Source: Microvelia longipes
Taxonomy: Eukaryota; Arthropoda; Insecta; Hemiptera; Veliidae
Direction of reading: 5' to 3'
DNA: 64,000 nt
Assembly: GCA_018340805.1 (NCBI GenBank)
Contig: JACMZG010001913.1
Coordinates: forward strand, 20,813,864 to 20,877,863
The notes beneath the pieces are model-generated. The model was not told the origin of the DNA and ran no database searches. It was given only the letters and a program-made list of their open reading frames with translations. The position numbers were made by a program, and so were the translations under genes. Of the stretch, positions 23,105 to 34,494 are shown one piece after another; positions within the stretch are counted from its first letter, which is position 1, and each line of letters opens with the position of its first letter.

Positions 23105-24005
23105 TCTGAAGTTTACGTCTCCCTGATTCAACCTACAGCGAGCAATCAATTTTTCAAAACAAATCAACCGCCCTATTTTTAATTATAAATTACTTATTTA
23201 TCGAAAAATAATTCTATATTGACAATTTAAGGGTTCTCAGAAAAATAGACATAATTTAGAATTTGAAAATATTTGAATTCACACAATATAATGAAAATTT
23301 TGATGGGTCACAATACAATCATTTTTTTAATTTTAACAATAATTAAATTTTAAAAAAGGGCAGACAGTACGCCATAGGAAGTTATAGGTGGGAGGATATT
23401 GTCCCTAAAATGAGACAAAGGCACTGTCAATTAAATTTTCTAAACCGAATACTTATAGAAATGATGCAAATAAATAATTTTTATTTTTAAGGGCTTTTTA
23501 TACCTTTTTGTTCCCCTTTACTAATTAAACTAAAAACGCTAATTTTCCTCTCTATTCGGTACAAATAATTGACAGAAGTGGAATGAGCGTACATTTTCCA
23601 ATAATTATTATTTTTTCTATATATTCATATACGTTTCAACTAATTTTTGTTTTAATTTTTCAAACGAAATTTTCATAAAAGGTTTAGAGATATTACATTG
23701 CGTTTTTAACCCCTTCTCTCGAATATATATTTTTTGTATTATTAATCAAATAATTTAATTAAAATGAACAAAAATATAAATTAATTATTGAAAAAGCATT
23801 TTCAGTGTTATTATAACGATATTTAAATTATGAATTTATAGACTTTTTACAAAATATTAGATAATATTTATTAATTAAATAATTTGCTTTGCTGTATCCT
23901 TTGAGGGGAAATTATTGTAAAAGCAAAAAAATGGTACGCTCAGATCCCATGTAAAAAATTAGTAGTCTCAGTATCCATGATAAAAAAAATAGTGCGCTCA
24001 GTATA
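23105..24005. other. No recognisable feature
   Basis: AT-rich. Three spaced CCATGTAAAAAATTAGTAG-like phrases (about 23940-24020: GCTCAG.TC.CATG.AAAAAA.TAGT) form a weak degenerate tandem repeat. Confidence 0.45.
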
Positions 24006-24008
24006 CAT

Positions 24009-24072
24009 GAAAAAAAAGTGGTACACATACAGAAAGACATCTTTGAGAAACCACTTAAGAGGGCCTTAAAAA
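24009..24072 (-). mobile_element. 5S-ICR repeat, short fragment
   Basis: ACACATACAGAAAGACATCTTTGAGAAACCACTTAAGAGGGCCTTAAAAAC matches the (CA)n-to-CCACTTAGGAGG segment of the family (about 60 bp). Confidence 0.6.
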
Positions 24073-24089
24073 CTCAGTAGCATTACGAT

Positions 24090-24262
24090 CCATAGCTAAA
24101 ATTTTCTAAATTTTTTAAAGGAACGCGCATACTTATCTTATTAGGTTAAAGAATTTGCAGAATATAATTTGCACCGATTGCGAGCATAGCTATTGCTTAC
24201 AATTACAAGGGTTTAGTGCATTCCCTTTGAAAAATCCAGAAATTGCGTAACACGAATTATTT
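24090..24262. repeat. Degenerate centre of the 62-63.6-kb palindrome
   Basis: AAAGGAACGCGCATACTTATC and TTTAGTGCATTCCCTTTGAAAAATCC parallel AAGGAAATGCGCATAATTATC and TTTAGCGCATTTCCTTTGAAAAATAC of the palindromes at 62-63.6 kb. Only the central part is left. Confidence 0.5.
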
Positions 24263-24439
24263 CGATGTCATAGATTTTAGTGAAACTCATAATAAAATTT
24301 AAAAGTATATATTCTAGGTTGTCTACGTTTAGTTAAATAAGAAACCAAGTAGACACATGATGGACTTATTGGAATAATGTCCAACTATACGTCTTCCATG
24401 TGCAAGAGTGACTCGTACTCGTAAGACGTCTAGTTTAAG

Positions 24440-24847
24440 TGTAACAGTTAGGATAGTAATATTGAAAATGAATGATCCTGAATGAATGTGAAATGGAAAG
24501 TTAGGATAGAGATTATTACAATGAATTTGAAATAAATGATCTTAAAATAATGTGGAATAAACAGTTAGGATAGTAATTGAAAATGAATAATCCTGAATGA
24601 ATGTGAAATGGAAAGTTAGGATAGTGATGATTACAATGAATTTGAAATAAATGATCTTAAAATAATGTGAGATAAACAGTTAGGATACTAATATTGGAAA
24701 TGAATGATCCTGAATGAATGCGAAATGGAAAGTTAGGATAGTGATGATTACAATGAATGTGAAATGAATGATCCTAAAATAATGTGAAATTAACAGATAA
24801 GATAGTCATTATGAAAATGGTTATGAATTGGACAATTAGGATAGTTA
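24440..24847. repeat. Tandem repeat, unit about 119 bp made of two half-units
   Basis: AACAGTTAGGATAGTAAT alternates with GGAAAGTTAGGATAGTGATG, each followed by AATGAATG or AATAAATGATC phrases. About 3.5 full units. The half-units are themselves related, so the array grew from a dimer. Confidence 0.85.
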
Positions 24848-24849
24848 AC

Positions 24850-26480
24850 CTAAATGTGCGTTTCGTTGCTCTTTTTACTGACGGTTTTATCAAGTGATTT
24901 GACAATGCTAATGGCAAGTCCTCAACATGGACAATTTTAACATGAAAATAACCAAAAATTAAATCGAACGCAGCATTTTTCAATTATTTAAATTATATAC
25001 CATTATTATAGTAGTCATTCAAACAATAAAAAAAACAAATTTCGAGTTAGATTACAAAAATTTAACAGCTCTCTTTTTAGCATTTCTACGAATAATTTTT
25101 CTTTTTCCTCTCTGTTTTCAGCTGCTCCCATGTCAATTATCCCAATTAAAAACAAGTTGACTTGAGGGGGGATCAGTTGTAAAAACACCCCCCTCCCCCC
25201 AATAGAAAAATTCAAAATGAGGGAAAATGAACTATTTAAAACTCCCTATCTACAGCAAGATAAAATTGGTTCCATTTTTGTAACTCTGACAAAAACACAT
25301 TCTCTGGACACAGTAATTGGATTGAAACCGTAGAGGGCGTCCCAAAAACACCAATACGAAGTTAAAAACTTCACTTTATAACAATTTTACAAAATTAACG
25401 GATAAAATGCAATTTTCCGACCCCCGCCCCCTTCAAATTTTTAACTAACCTTTCATTTCAATTTTTGTTTTTTAAAATAAAAGAGCACCAAAATTAATTT
25501 TGCAGAAAAGCCATTCTATCGCTAAATATAAGAGCTAACGTCAATTATAACCGATATAAACCTAGCTTGACTCTTGACATTAGCTGAAAAACTAACAGCG
25601 TTTTATACATTTCAAAATAATTTTAAAAGAGTTTTTAACAAATTTTACGGAATTACATTTTGACTTATCAAATAATTAACTAAATTAATCCAATATTTTA
25701 AACTTTTCTCAAAATATATTAACAAAACTTTTAATGATTTATCACGTTTTGTATCTAATGAAACTAATTATAAAACCTTCATAGCTAAACAATTGATAAT
25801 GGAACGAAGGTTAATAATTCCTTACATCACTAAAGTCGACGAAAAACGTAAAAACATAACGTCAAATCTTCATTTAACCACCGGAAGACTTAACCCTTTA
25901 TGAAAATTGCTCTAGAAAACGTAACCGTTAAACCGATTATCCGTATTACTACAAATAATAATATTTAAATAATATTAATTAAAGTAATATACGTAATTTA
26001 AATATACTAGTTTTTTTTTTTTTTTTTCAAAATTAACCAGAGATTATCAAGCTCTGTCTTATTTAGTTACTACATGATAATGTTACAATACGCATACAAT
26101 TATACAAACTTCACACAAAAAAGCAGTTTGTTTTAGAAAAAATAATCATAGCTGACAATTTATTGAAATCGTCAAACTTTTATTGAAGAACTATTATGAT
26201 CCATTGCATTACGTAATAAACAACTTTAACTCCACTTAATTCATACTTCCCGAACAAATTTAAAGCAACACTTAGTTGGTAAATTTATAAGATACAACAA
26301 TATTCCTTCTTAAAAAGTAAATAACTAATTTTTAAAAATAAAAAAATACGATATCAAATAAAAACAAATAATAAATTCAAAACATAACCTGACTTTCAGT
26401 GATGCCAGAGTAGGGAATTTTTTTTGTTACATAAAAGAAGGGACTTTTTTATTAAAAAAAGAGGGTTGGAAGCATTGAGA
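24850..26480. other. AT-rich stretch, no gene seen
   Basis: Contains C-rich patches (CACCCCCCTCCCCCC near 25187, CCCCCGCCCCC near 25424) and a poly(T) run near 26010. No protein motif in either direction. Confidence 0.5.
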
Positions 26481-26485
26481 TTTTG

Positions 26486-26531
26486 GCGGGCTGTCAATTG
26501 ATTTTAGCCGTGTGTCGCATTATACGACAGC
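26486..26531. mobile_element. Terminal fragment of the CTGTAGTATA/ACACGGC MITE
   Basis: GGCTGTCAATTGATTTTAGCCGTGTGTCG matches the end of the 51676-51862 copy (GCTGTCAACAAATTTTAGCC, GTGTGCCG). The other end is missing. Confidence 0.6.
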
Positions 26532-26617
26532 ACCATTTATTAGAATCGCAAAAAAATTATGGACACATTGTTAAAATTCGTAAAATGCTCATTGTTGTAT
26601 GTGTTTTGCATCGAAAA

Positions 26618-27755
26618 GAAAAATCGGGTACAGGGTACTTCGAAACTTTTCCTCATCACAGCGAATTCGCTTCGCTCATCCACCCTACTTCAGACTAACT
26701 TCACTCGTCCTCAGAATATACAATTAGCCTAATTTATACTGCAACATGTCTTTGGGCTCGTGCGTCCTTAGGTATTAATTACATTAGCTTTATTCCCAGC
26801 GGTCACCCATACAGACATTGATCTTGCTCGATGCAGCTTAACTAATATGAACCGAAAAAATCATAGATATAGTTTTGAATGATATTGAGCACAAGTGGAG
26901 TTATTCATACTAGGAAATGAAGAAAAGAGTCTCTCTCCACAAATAAATAGTTTATTGGCATAACTCTTTCAACCTAACATGAGGTCATCATCAGTGCCAT
27001 GAAGATAAAGATAAAAGTTACAAATACATAAAACTATTTTCTTTTCTGAGATGGTAACAGCTCGGTGAGTCGAGTAAGACTCGTGTCTTACTCGACGTCT
27101 TATAACTTTCATCTTTATCTTCATGGCACTGATGATGACCTCATGTTAGGTTGAAAGCGCTTTACCAATAAACTATTGTTTTTGTGGAGAGACTCTTTTC
27201 TTCATTTCCTAATATATATACTTGGTTACTTATAGATTACGTAAAGAAAAAGAAATAAACTTGTGCTAAATCTCAACTCGATTTGATTAATTTTCCCGAT
27301 TTTTTACAATTTGTTTAAAAACGTACACAAGCCATATAATAAAACTTGAACTAATGCTGATAATGAAAAGAAACTTGGCACATATTTTAGTCTAATACAT
27401 GGCTACACGCGTGCTAAATCTCAATCTGATCGCATAATTTTTTCCGCGTTTTAAGATTTTTACAATTATTGCGTGTTCATGAAGTCATAAAAAAATACAT
27501 TCTGGATAGAACAACTAAAGCAGTAGACTGGTTTTTGTACAAAGTTTCTACTCTCTAACATAAATACACTGATCGCAACGATTATAACAGACACACACAT
27601 ACATTTACTCACTCAGACACAAATACAGAAAGACAACTTTGTAAAAACCACTTAGAAGGGCTTAAAATACCTGAAACAAATAATTCCGGTGACATTCCGG
27701 TTTCGAATGTTTTTGCAAACCCAATACATTTCCTACGGGAAATGTAAAACATCAA
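26618..27755 (-). mobile_element. 5S-ICR repeat split by a foldback element
   Basis: Left part 26618-26910 runs from AAAAATCGGGTACAGGG through the 5S block (26791-26842: AGCTGCATCGAGCAAGATC and ATGGGTGACCGCTGGGAAT on the minus strand). The right part resumes at 27212 with TTACTTATAGATTACGTAAAG and continues to the end block near 27750. TGACGTCA is mutated to TGAAGTCA. Removing the insertion restores a standard copy. Confidence 0.85.
26911..27211. mobile_element. Palindromic foldback element, family FB-A, copy 2
   Basis: Arms run GGAAATGAAGAAAAGAGTC, TCTCCAC, TAAATAGTTTATTGG, CTTTCAACCTAACATGAGG, TCATCATCAGTGCC and back. TA stands immediately outside each end. The middle includes a small palindrome around GAGTAAGACTCG. 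It is inserted within the 5S-ICR repeat, so it is younger than that copy. Confidence 0.85.
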
Positions 27756-28140
27756 TGTTTTCACCATAATGCCAAAAATCTAAAGACACCTGAAATTAAG
27801 CGTACAATTTTAAGTCTCCACGATAAACAGGGACGAAGCGATTTGGGGAACACAAAATTCAAACAAAAGTTTGTAAAGTTACTAGGAGCATAGGTTTAAT
27901 TTATAATTATTTTGTTTTTGATTCTAACTTGAAATGTGTATCCTAATTGAGAATTGTAATTTCATCATTTCTATTGCAAACAGCCCAAGGAATTTGACTA
28001 AGTGACGTCTATAAAACGGTAACCGGATTAAATGTACCTGGATAAAATGTCCCCGAATACAAGTCCCCCGTATAACAGCCCCGTATAATCTTAGTCAAGA
28101 TAAGCAACTCATTTTTAAATAAAGTTTACTTTATTATCGC
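27756..28140. other. No gene; short CCCCGTATAA duplication
   Basis: CCCCCGTATAACAG and CCCCGTATAATC lie side by side near 28065-28090. Nothing else recognised. Confidence 0.4.
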
Positions 28141-28517
28141 TATTTCTTGAAACATCTTTTAAATAATACGCTACTAAAAATTTACTTAAATAATCCTTTA
28201 CTCGGAAATAATCAAAACATCAAGAAGCTACTAAGTTCTTTTGCAACTACATTACAACTCGTAAGATCCTTACATCAGATTCATCTCGCTTTGAACTATT
28301 CATGTCCGATCTTATGTGTGATGATTTAAGTTATGTCAAACATGCGTTTGGGAAAATGCCCCAGTTGAATGATTTTATTTCCGTACTCCCATTCATAGGA
28401 TTGTGGTATAAAAAGGATTGTGTTCTATTTAAAGGCCACAAACCCTTTAGGGCTAACCTTGAACTTGAGCTGGGAAAACATCCTTTAAACGACTCGCAAG
28501 GTCTGAAGGATTTTTAG
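28141..28517 (+). pseudogene. Coding-like fragment, unknown protein (possible frameshift)
   Basis: An open frame rich in Leu/Asn (28147-28329) overlaps one in another frame (28302-28517) containing FGKMPQLNDFISVLPFIGLW and a hydrophilic end. Composition is more protein-like than the surroundings, and the overlap would fit one broken gene. No family recognised; chance is possible. Confidence 0.25.
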
Positions 28518-29536
28518 CAAGGAGAAGGGACAGGGTCTTGATGCTTTTCCAGCTCGCTTGCTTTTCTTGCCCTCGGTTTCTCCTCAACACAAGAAAATAC
28601 CTTTTAACACTCTAACACAGATGTCTCTACTAACAAATACACATACAAGGAAAGCCCCCAAAACAAATATAAGCTCGATTTAAAAGCATATATATCAACC
28701 GATATATTCGCCGATCACTACACTGTTATTATTATGTAAACATTAATAATAACTTACTATAATATAAAGACTTAATCAAGTTTTAAGTTTCTGACAATAA
28801 GTAATTCTAAATTCAGAGATAGATTTTGTTTTAAAGGATCTTCACAGAAGTTAACAGATGTTAGCTCCCTGGTTGAACAAGCAGAAGGGAAGTTTGGTTG
28901 ACTAACACCCTTACAAAAGTAGACACACCAAGACAGCATTTCCAACCCTATCTTGACAAGAGGTCAGGTGGGTTGTCTATACGGCCTTTATCACTTTTAC
29001 TTCCTCACCATCTTTTACATATTAGAAAGAGAAAGAAACCACTTGTTAAACTTGAGCCGATGTTAAAACCCAATTATCTTATCGAGTGTATCGAGTAGAG
29101 CAGCAATGATTTACTTTTTTCACGGAAGATAACTTTTAATTAATCACAAGAATTGAACATGAGTGATAGATCCATATTTTGTCCAACTAGAAAACGTTTT
29201 AGGCGTCGCGGAGGGAGGAATATTTGTTTATTTGGTGAGGGAACATAATTATTACATACGTAATAAATAGAAATAATATAAGACAAAGTGAACTTTGTTT
29301 AACTTTCTAAGAAGAAAATTTGGGTTCATATGAATAATTAATACAAGGTACATATTAATGATTTAAAATCGAATGTATTAAACGCAGTAGTGCTACAAGA
29401 CTAAATAAATTAATTAGCCTAAGGTCTAAAACTTTTACGATATAAAATTATTTCATAACTTTATCTTCTTAATAATTTTTATCTACCACAGATATTATTT
29501 TTCTATGCATGGCCATTTTCTTATCTTTTAGCATTT
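28518..29536. other. No certain feature; one short open frame
   Basis: A 66-codon plus frame (28898-29098) begins shortly after a region that is also open in another frame (about 28850-28900). It might be a further piece of the decayed sequence upstream. Otherwise AT-rich. Confidence 0.35.
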
Positions 29537-29650
29537 AAAATTTCGGATATGGGGTACCTCGGAAAAAATCGGGAATGGGGTAACTCGGAACATTTCCTTC
29601 GCTCGACTTCAGAATATAAAAGTCGTTAAATTAATAATACAACACTTCAA
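29537..29650 (-). mobile_element. 5S-ICR repeat, two T-run-end fragments in tandem
   Basis: ATATGGGGTACCTCGG is followed at once by AAAAAATCGGGAATGGGG, CTCGGAAC, TTCGCTCGACTTCAG and AAGTCGTTAAATTAATAATAC. The second piece stops where the Ty3/gypsy fragment begins. Confidence 0.7.
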
Positions 29651-30803
29651 GGTGCATTTTGTGTTGGCCACAGTAGCTTCAGGAGTTGCGTTAGAAGCTG
29701 GTTTGTCACAACGAATAAACGGAGAGGAGGCATTTGCGTCAAGACAACTTAATGATGCTGAAAAAAGGTATTCAACAACAGAGCGAGAATTACTTGCTGT
29801 CGTGTGGTGTACTGAGGAACTTTTCTTGTGGTCTACTGGCCGACTCTACGCAGAGATGTCAAGGCTCATAAGTGTAAGAAGTGAGCTAGAAGAAGTAATC
29901 CGCTAAGAGCATCCCTTTCAGAACCAAATTGGGGAAATAGTATCGCTGGATTGTTGGACCTCTTCCTGCTACGGGAGGTGGTAACAAATACATTTTTTCG
30001 TTTGTGGATTATTTAACTAGGTATGGTGAGGCGGAATCATTAAAAGATATGTCAGCAGAGACTATTTTTAAGATATTCTTAACTGGGCATGTTGCACCTA
30101 AAATGCTTTTGCAGTGTGTTTCGACATACCTGCAAGCAGTTAGGCGTCAAGAAGAGACAAACCACATCGTACTGAACTTGTGCGAATGGAAAAGTTGAGG
30201 GGCTTCATCGTACTTTAACTGAAAATCTTGTCTAATACGTCAATAAACGAGGTTATGACTGGGATGTCTGCTATCCCTTGCCTTGGCCGCTTACAGAAGT
30301 GAGGTGCATAACACTGGATTCACTCCGAATTTTTAACTTTTGGTCGTGAATTACATGTACATTTTGAATGTGATGTTCGGCCTAAGTTGGCTATCAATAG
30401 CGCAGAAGAATTCCTAGCCAGCTTAATAGAAAATTAAAGGTGCTTATACGTTAGGTGAAGAGCACACACTAAAAGAGGAGGAAGCGAATAGAAATAAGTG
30501 GAACCAACACTGTATACTTCGGACCTAAGAACCAGGTAATCTTGTTTATGTTAAAACTGCTTAAACTCTTCCAGTTTAAGTACCAAGGTAGTTCTGGAAG
30601 CCGTGGCTTATAGCTATCTATCTATCTTATATATATATATCTAGAAGTGAATCGGTAAATTATGTGATGGTGTTGGCTCTGCATCGAAGGGATGTGTTTC
30701 ACATCGTCACACTAAAAAAATCAACAAAGATCAAATCGAGGAGGCTGAAGACGAGGATTTCCCAGATGAATGGCTGATTGAAATTGAAAAGAAAGAGGAT
30801 TGA
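29650..30803 (+). pseudogene. Ty3/gypsy polyprotein remnant (RNase H, integrase, acidic tail)
   Basis: RNase H end: FASRQLNDAEKRYSTTERE followed by LLAVVW, the classic gypsy signature (about 29730-29815). Integrase: VGPLPATGGGNKYIFSFVDY then LTRYGEAESLKDMSAETI (29950-30070), containing the catalytic-Asp VDY segment of the D,D-35-E fold. Later HNTGFTPNF (about 30310-30340) and VYVKT (30545) match integrase C-terminal blocks. An acidic tail EEAEDEDFPDEW ends at a stop at 30803. Frameshifts and deletions separate the blocks, the RT and protease are missing, and no LTR was seen. It is inactive. Confidence 0.85.
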
Positions 30804-30849
30804 CCTCTAACTGCTGATAATAAACTGCGTAGGCTTCCGCGGTTAATGT

Positions 30850-30945
30850 CATAAAGATTTAGGTCTTCCGGTCAATGTAGATGAAGAATCCGACGTTTCG
30901 CTTCCACTGTTGGAGGCATCTTCAGGGCTGTAGGACATCATGTGT
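30850..30945 (-). repeat. GAAGATG-hairpin-GAAAC motif of a dispersed repeat
   Basis: On the minus strand: CCTGAAGATGCCTCCAACAG then TGGAAGCGAAACGTCGG. It has the same layout as the motif in the FB-A arms and at 61030-61135. The surrounding repeat could not be bounded. Confidence 0.5.
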
Positions 30946-32840
30946 AAAATTCACAATGCTCAACAAAACTAAAGTTCAGTTTTGGAGAGTTAGGTGAAGA
31001 CTCTTGATAGAAATTAAGAGGAGGCCTCTGCAATATGAGCAAGGAGAAAACTATTAAAATAGGAGTTAGAAGGTGGATTTTTGAATTAGAGTTAGGAGAA
31101 GACTTGGAGGGCTAGCCGATTAAGTTTTTGTTAGTAATTCCCGTTTCTCTACATTATGACAGTATAATTCATATCATAATTCATTACATTTGCATTATAG
31201 AATTATTATTTGAATCATTATAGAATTATTATTCGCATTATAATTCATTATCATTATAGCATTATGAAATTACAGTTATCGCTTAACGACGAGGGGAAAA
31301 AACTACATTTTGAGGTTTTAAGACAAACAATACTTTTCTTGTTCTCGGATTGAGATTGATTTGGTCAAAAGCTTTAACTGGTAAATTGATTCGTTATTAG
31401 AGCTGTTATCGGTTTAAAGGTTTGGTTGGATGTTTTAAGTCCATTGATAAGGAGTGAGTGAGTAGAAGAGGAGGGGGTTGGGTTGACCTTGCGTGGCCCT
31501 GTGTGTAAAACCCTTTTATGAATGGAGAAGTTTTCAACTGGGCTTTTCCCTTTACTCGTAGCCCTCAATGAAAAGGAAAAGTGGTAGGGGTCGTGACATA
31601 ATACTCTACTATCTAACCAGCAAATACACAGCGTGCAACAGAGTTAGTAAACAGAAATACCTTTAACACTGTTCCATCAACAGAGATCGTTGTGCTACAC
31701 TATAAAATAACTCAAGTTGAAAAAAGTTGGAGATACCTCAGGGAAATTGCAAAAAAAAAAGAAAAAAAAAAGTTTGCTAAAGCTTGTAGCTGCAGCGGAG
31801 CGTCGATTCTCCAAACAGGAGTTTTATTTTTTTTTCCAGGATTTTCCTCTCGTACACTTTTTTTCTACAACAGAAACCCCCTGAAACACAAGCTGGATAA
31901 ATTCCTTTTTTATACATCAAAAGAAAAAAAAAACAAGTGTCAACAGGTTTTCCCGAGTAAATAATGGTTATGCACGCTTGATAATGCTAATGAATAAAAA
32001 TTTTACACGGAAAACGACACAGTAGAAAGAAATGCCACCCTATTTGTTACAGTTGTTCCTAGAGTCAACTACAATAAGAAAACATCTAATTATCATGAAC
32101 AAGGGGGTGTTGATTTTCATACATACATAATATATACAAATATATATATATATATATATAACTCTACAATATGTATATTATGCATATTTTTAAATGAGGA
32201 ACTATTAAGAAAACGATCCCTAACCGTACGAACTACCACATAAGCCCTTTTTCTTATTGAAAATTTGCTAAAAATATTAGGGGAAAATGATCTAAAGACA
32301 GAATCAAGAAAATAAGTACCCATAGAAATGAAGAGTAAGAACCTAAAAAGAAAGTCATTTTAACATTTTCATTATTGTATTTTCCTGACTTACATAAGAA
32401 TATTATTAATAATATTTACTATATTAATAATAATTATATTAATGACTATATTAATAATATATTTTTATTGGGTTTATGGAAAGTCTTCAAAAGAATAGCG
32501 CATAAGAAGTTTAATATTGCTTTATACCAATATGTGTCAAATGTTGGTACATAAATACTGTCGCTACCACCACGGTCGTGCAACACCTCAGTAACGGCTT
32601 GGTCGCGAAAACGGCAATAAATGAAAACAAGTTTAACATTAACATATCATTTGAGATATGAGGTCGCAGAAAACCACCGAGCCAAATAATCAACAACAAA
32701 TATTGACCAATATTAAAATTAACCAGAATTAAAATTTAATTCAAGAGGAGACATCCCAAACATGATAAAAAGTCAAAGCTTTTTAACTTCCAGCCCACGA
32801 CTAGCCTAAATCCTGGTTAAGAGAAGAGGCTGCCTCGTGT
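30946..32840. other. No gene seen; low-complexity patches
   Basis: CATTATAGAATTATTATT-type repeats at 31190-31275, poly(A)/poly(T)-rich stretch 31750-31940, a short TA tract at 32138-32160, and TTAATAATA repeats at 32400-32465. The open frames here are compositional. Confidence 0.5.
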
Positions 32841-32841
32841 C

Positions 32842-32992
32842 TTAAGAACTATAAGCTTAGTTTGGTGGTAAGAACTACATTCTTAGCTTTGTGGTAAGAA
32901 CTATAAGCTTAGCTTTGTGGTAAGAACTATAAGCTTATCTTGGCGGTAAGAAGTATAAGCTTAGCTTATAGTGGTAAGAATTATAAGCTCCA
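32842..32992. repeat. Minisatellite, unit about 27 bp
   Basis: Five to six copies of GTAAGAACTATAAGC followed by TTAGCTTTGTG. Unit 2 has ACATTC in place of ATAAGC; the last is lengthened by TTATAGTG. Confidence 0.85.
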
Positions 32993-33137
32993 GCCAATTT
33001 TAATTTGATAAAACAATTTTCTAGTAAAAGTAACATATGCTACTAGTAGTGAACACGCTGATTATGACAACAAGCACCTTAAGACTGTAATAGAAGTATT
33101 GCAAGGGAGTATCATTAACTTTATTAAGTATCTATAA
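32993..33137. other. No recognisable feature
   Basis: AT-rich spacer between the minisatellite and an FB-A arm fragment. Confidence 0.4.
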
Positions 33138-33222
33138 CGGAAATAGCCTCATGTTTGGTTGAAGTGCTTTTATTTTTGTAAAGATACATCTTTTCTTTAA
33201 TTCCATGTATTGGAATATTAGA
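33138..33222. mobile_element. FB-A solo arm fragment
   Basis: CCTCATGTTTGGTTGAAGTGC, TTTTATTTTTGTAAAGATAC and ATCTTTTCTTTAATTCC match the right arm of copy 2 from the GATGACCTCATGTTAGG region outward. There is no partner arm next to it. Confidence 0.55.
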
Positions 33223-33326
33223 TTGAAGATATAGAGAGGAACCACTTGTTTTAAATTTTAGCAATAGCCACTTATTTAAGCTTTAGTTCTTTATTCTCTT
33301 ATAGTTTTAGGAGTTCTCTCTTATAA
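33223..33326. other. Spacer, no feature
   Basis: AT-rich sequence between two palindromic elements; includes the left target copy CTTATA at 33320-33325. Confidence 0.4.
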
Positions 33327-33775
33327 GGCGCGGTCGAATATCTAGAACGTTGGATCACCAACAAACTTTTTTTATTTTATTTTGTTCAAAATTTTCAGTA
33401 ATTAGCCAGATTTGTGATAAATGAAGCCTATTCCGTATCTGCACGCACTTTTGGTTAATCTCAAAAGAGTATTTACATTCACTCAACGATTTATTTTAAT
33501 CTAACTTGGTACATACATAACTACTGTTAGACGTCAATGTTGACATGTCAAAATATAACACAAAATATTGACGTCTAACAGTAGTTATGTATGTACCAAG
33601 TTAGATTAAAAATAAATCGTTGAGTGAATGTAAATTCTCTTTAAAATTAACCAAAAGAACGTGCAGATTACGGAAATAGGCTTCATTTATCACAATCTGG
33701 CTAATTACTGAAATTTTGAAAAAAAATTATAAAAAAAGTTTGTTGGTGATCCAACGTTCTAGATATTCGACCGCC
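33327..33775. mobile_element. 449-bp palindromic MITE
   Basis: Arms of about 205 bp start GGCGCGGTCGAATATCTAG and end with the complement, with good identity to the centre (TTGACGTCTAACAGTAGTTA). CTTATA flanks both ends. The left terminus has an extra CG compared with the right. No coding capacity. The target length would suit hAT if two further bases are counted, but this is uncertain. Confidence 0.85.
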
Positions 33776-34375
33776 CTTATAGTTATAATTTTTACTTAAG
33801 GAAGGTGAATATTATAAGGATCGAACTTGCATTCGAATTCCGACCGAGACAGGCTTTGCTGTTTAGGTAAGAGATATAATGAAAATAACTTAAAACAACT
33901 CAGCTATTCTACAATCTCTTATACGATTTTTTAGGTAGAAGTTTCTAAATCTTAATTAGAAAAGTGTTGCCAAGAAAATTAGATACGACAAACTGCAACA
34001 GGACAAAAATAATAAGGTAGCGGTATTGCTGACGCCGCGAAGGAATTAAAACCGAAGTTGCGAAGCTGTTAAATGGCCGTAACCCTTTTATTTTCATGAC
34101 TTTATATAGTAATAACTACAGAGATGCTAGAGAAGGCATAGCCTATCTAATTACATTGAGAGACCTGAAACAACTTTTTGGGGCTCTCAGGGGCTCTGTG
34201 TAACCTCATTGAAACCTCAGTTAAGAGAAAGTTAAGGTAATAATAAATCAAATATTTTCAGCTTCCAGCACATTGTTTCCGATTTGATATGTATTTTTAA
34301 CGTTCTAGTACACAAGTTACTGTGATTTTGTACAGATTGTTTAATTGTTTTTATAAGCGAGGTGGTCAACTTGTC
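33776..34375. other. No recognisable feature
   Basis: Ordinary AT-rich sequence with GGGGCTCTCAGGGGCTCTG duplicated motif near 34180. Confidence 0.4.
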
Positions 34376-34432
34376 TTTAATTTTGAAACATCGACAAAGG
34401 TAACTTAACATTGTCGATGTTTCAAAATTAAA
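34376..34432. repeat. Perfect 22-bp-stem hairpin
   Basis: TTTAATTTTGAAACATCGAC plus AA pairs without mismatch to its complement across a 13-nt loop (34398-34410). The size resembles a microRNA precursor or short MITE. No second copy was noticed. Confidence 0.6.
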
Positions 34433-34494
34433 CCTATAGGGCCTCTCTAGTAACATATCTCTATGGTAAAACACCATAACCATATTTGATAATG

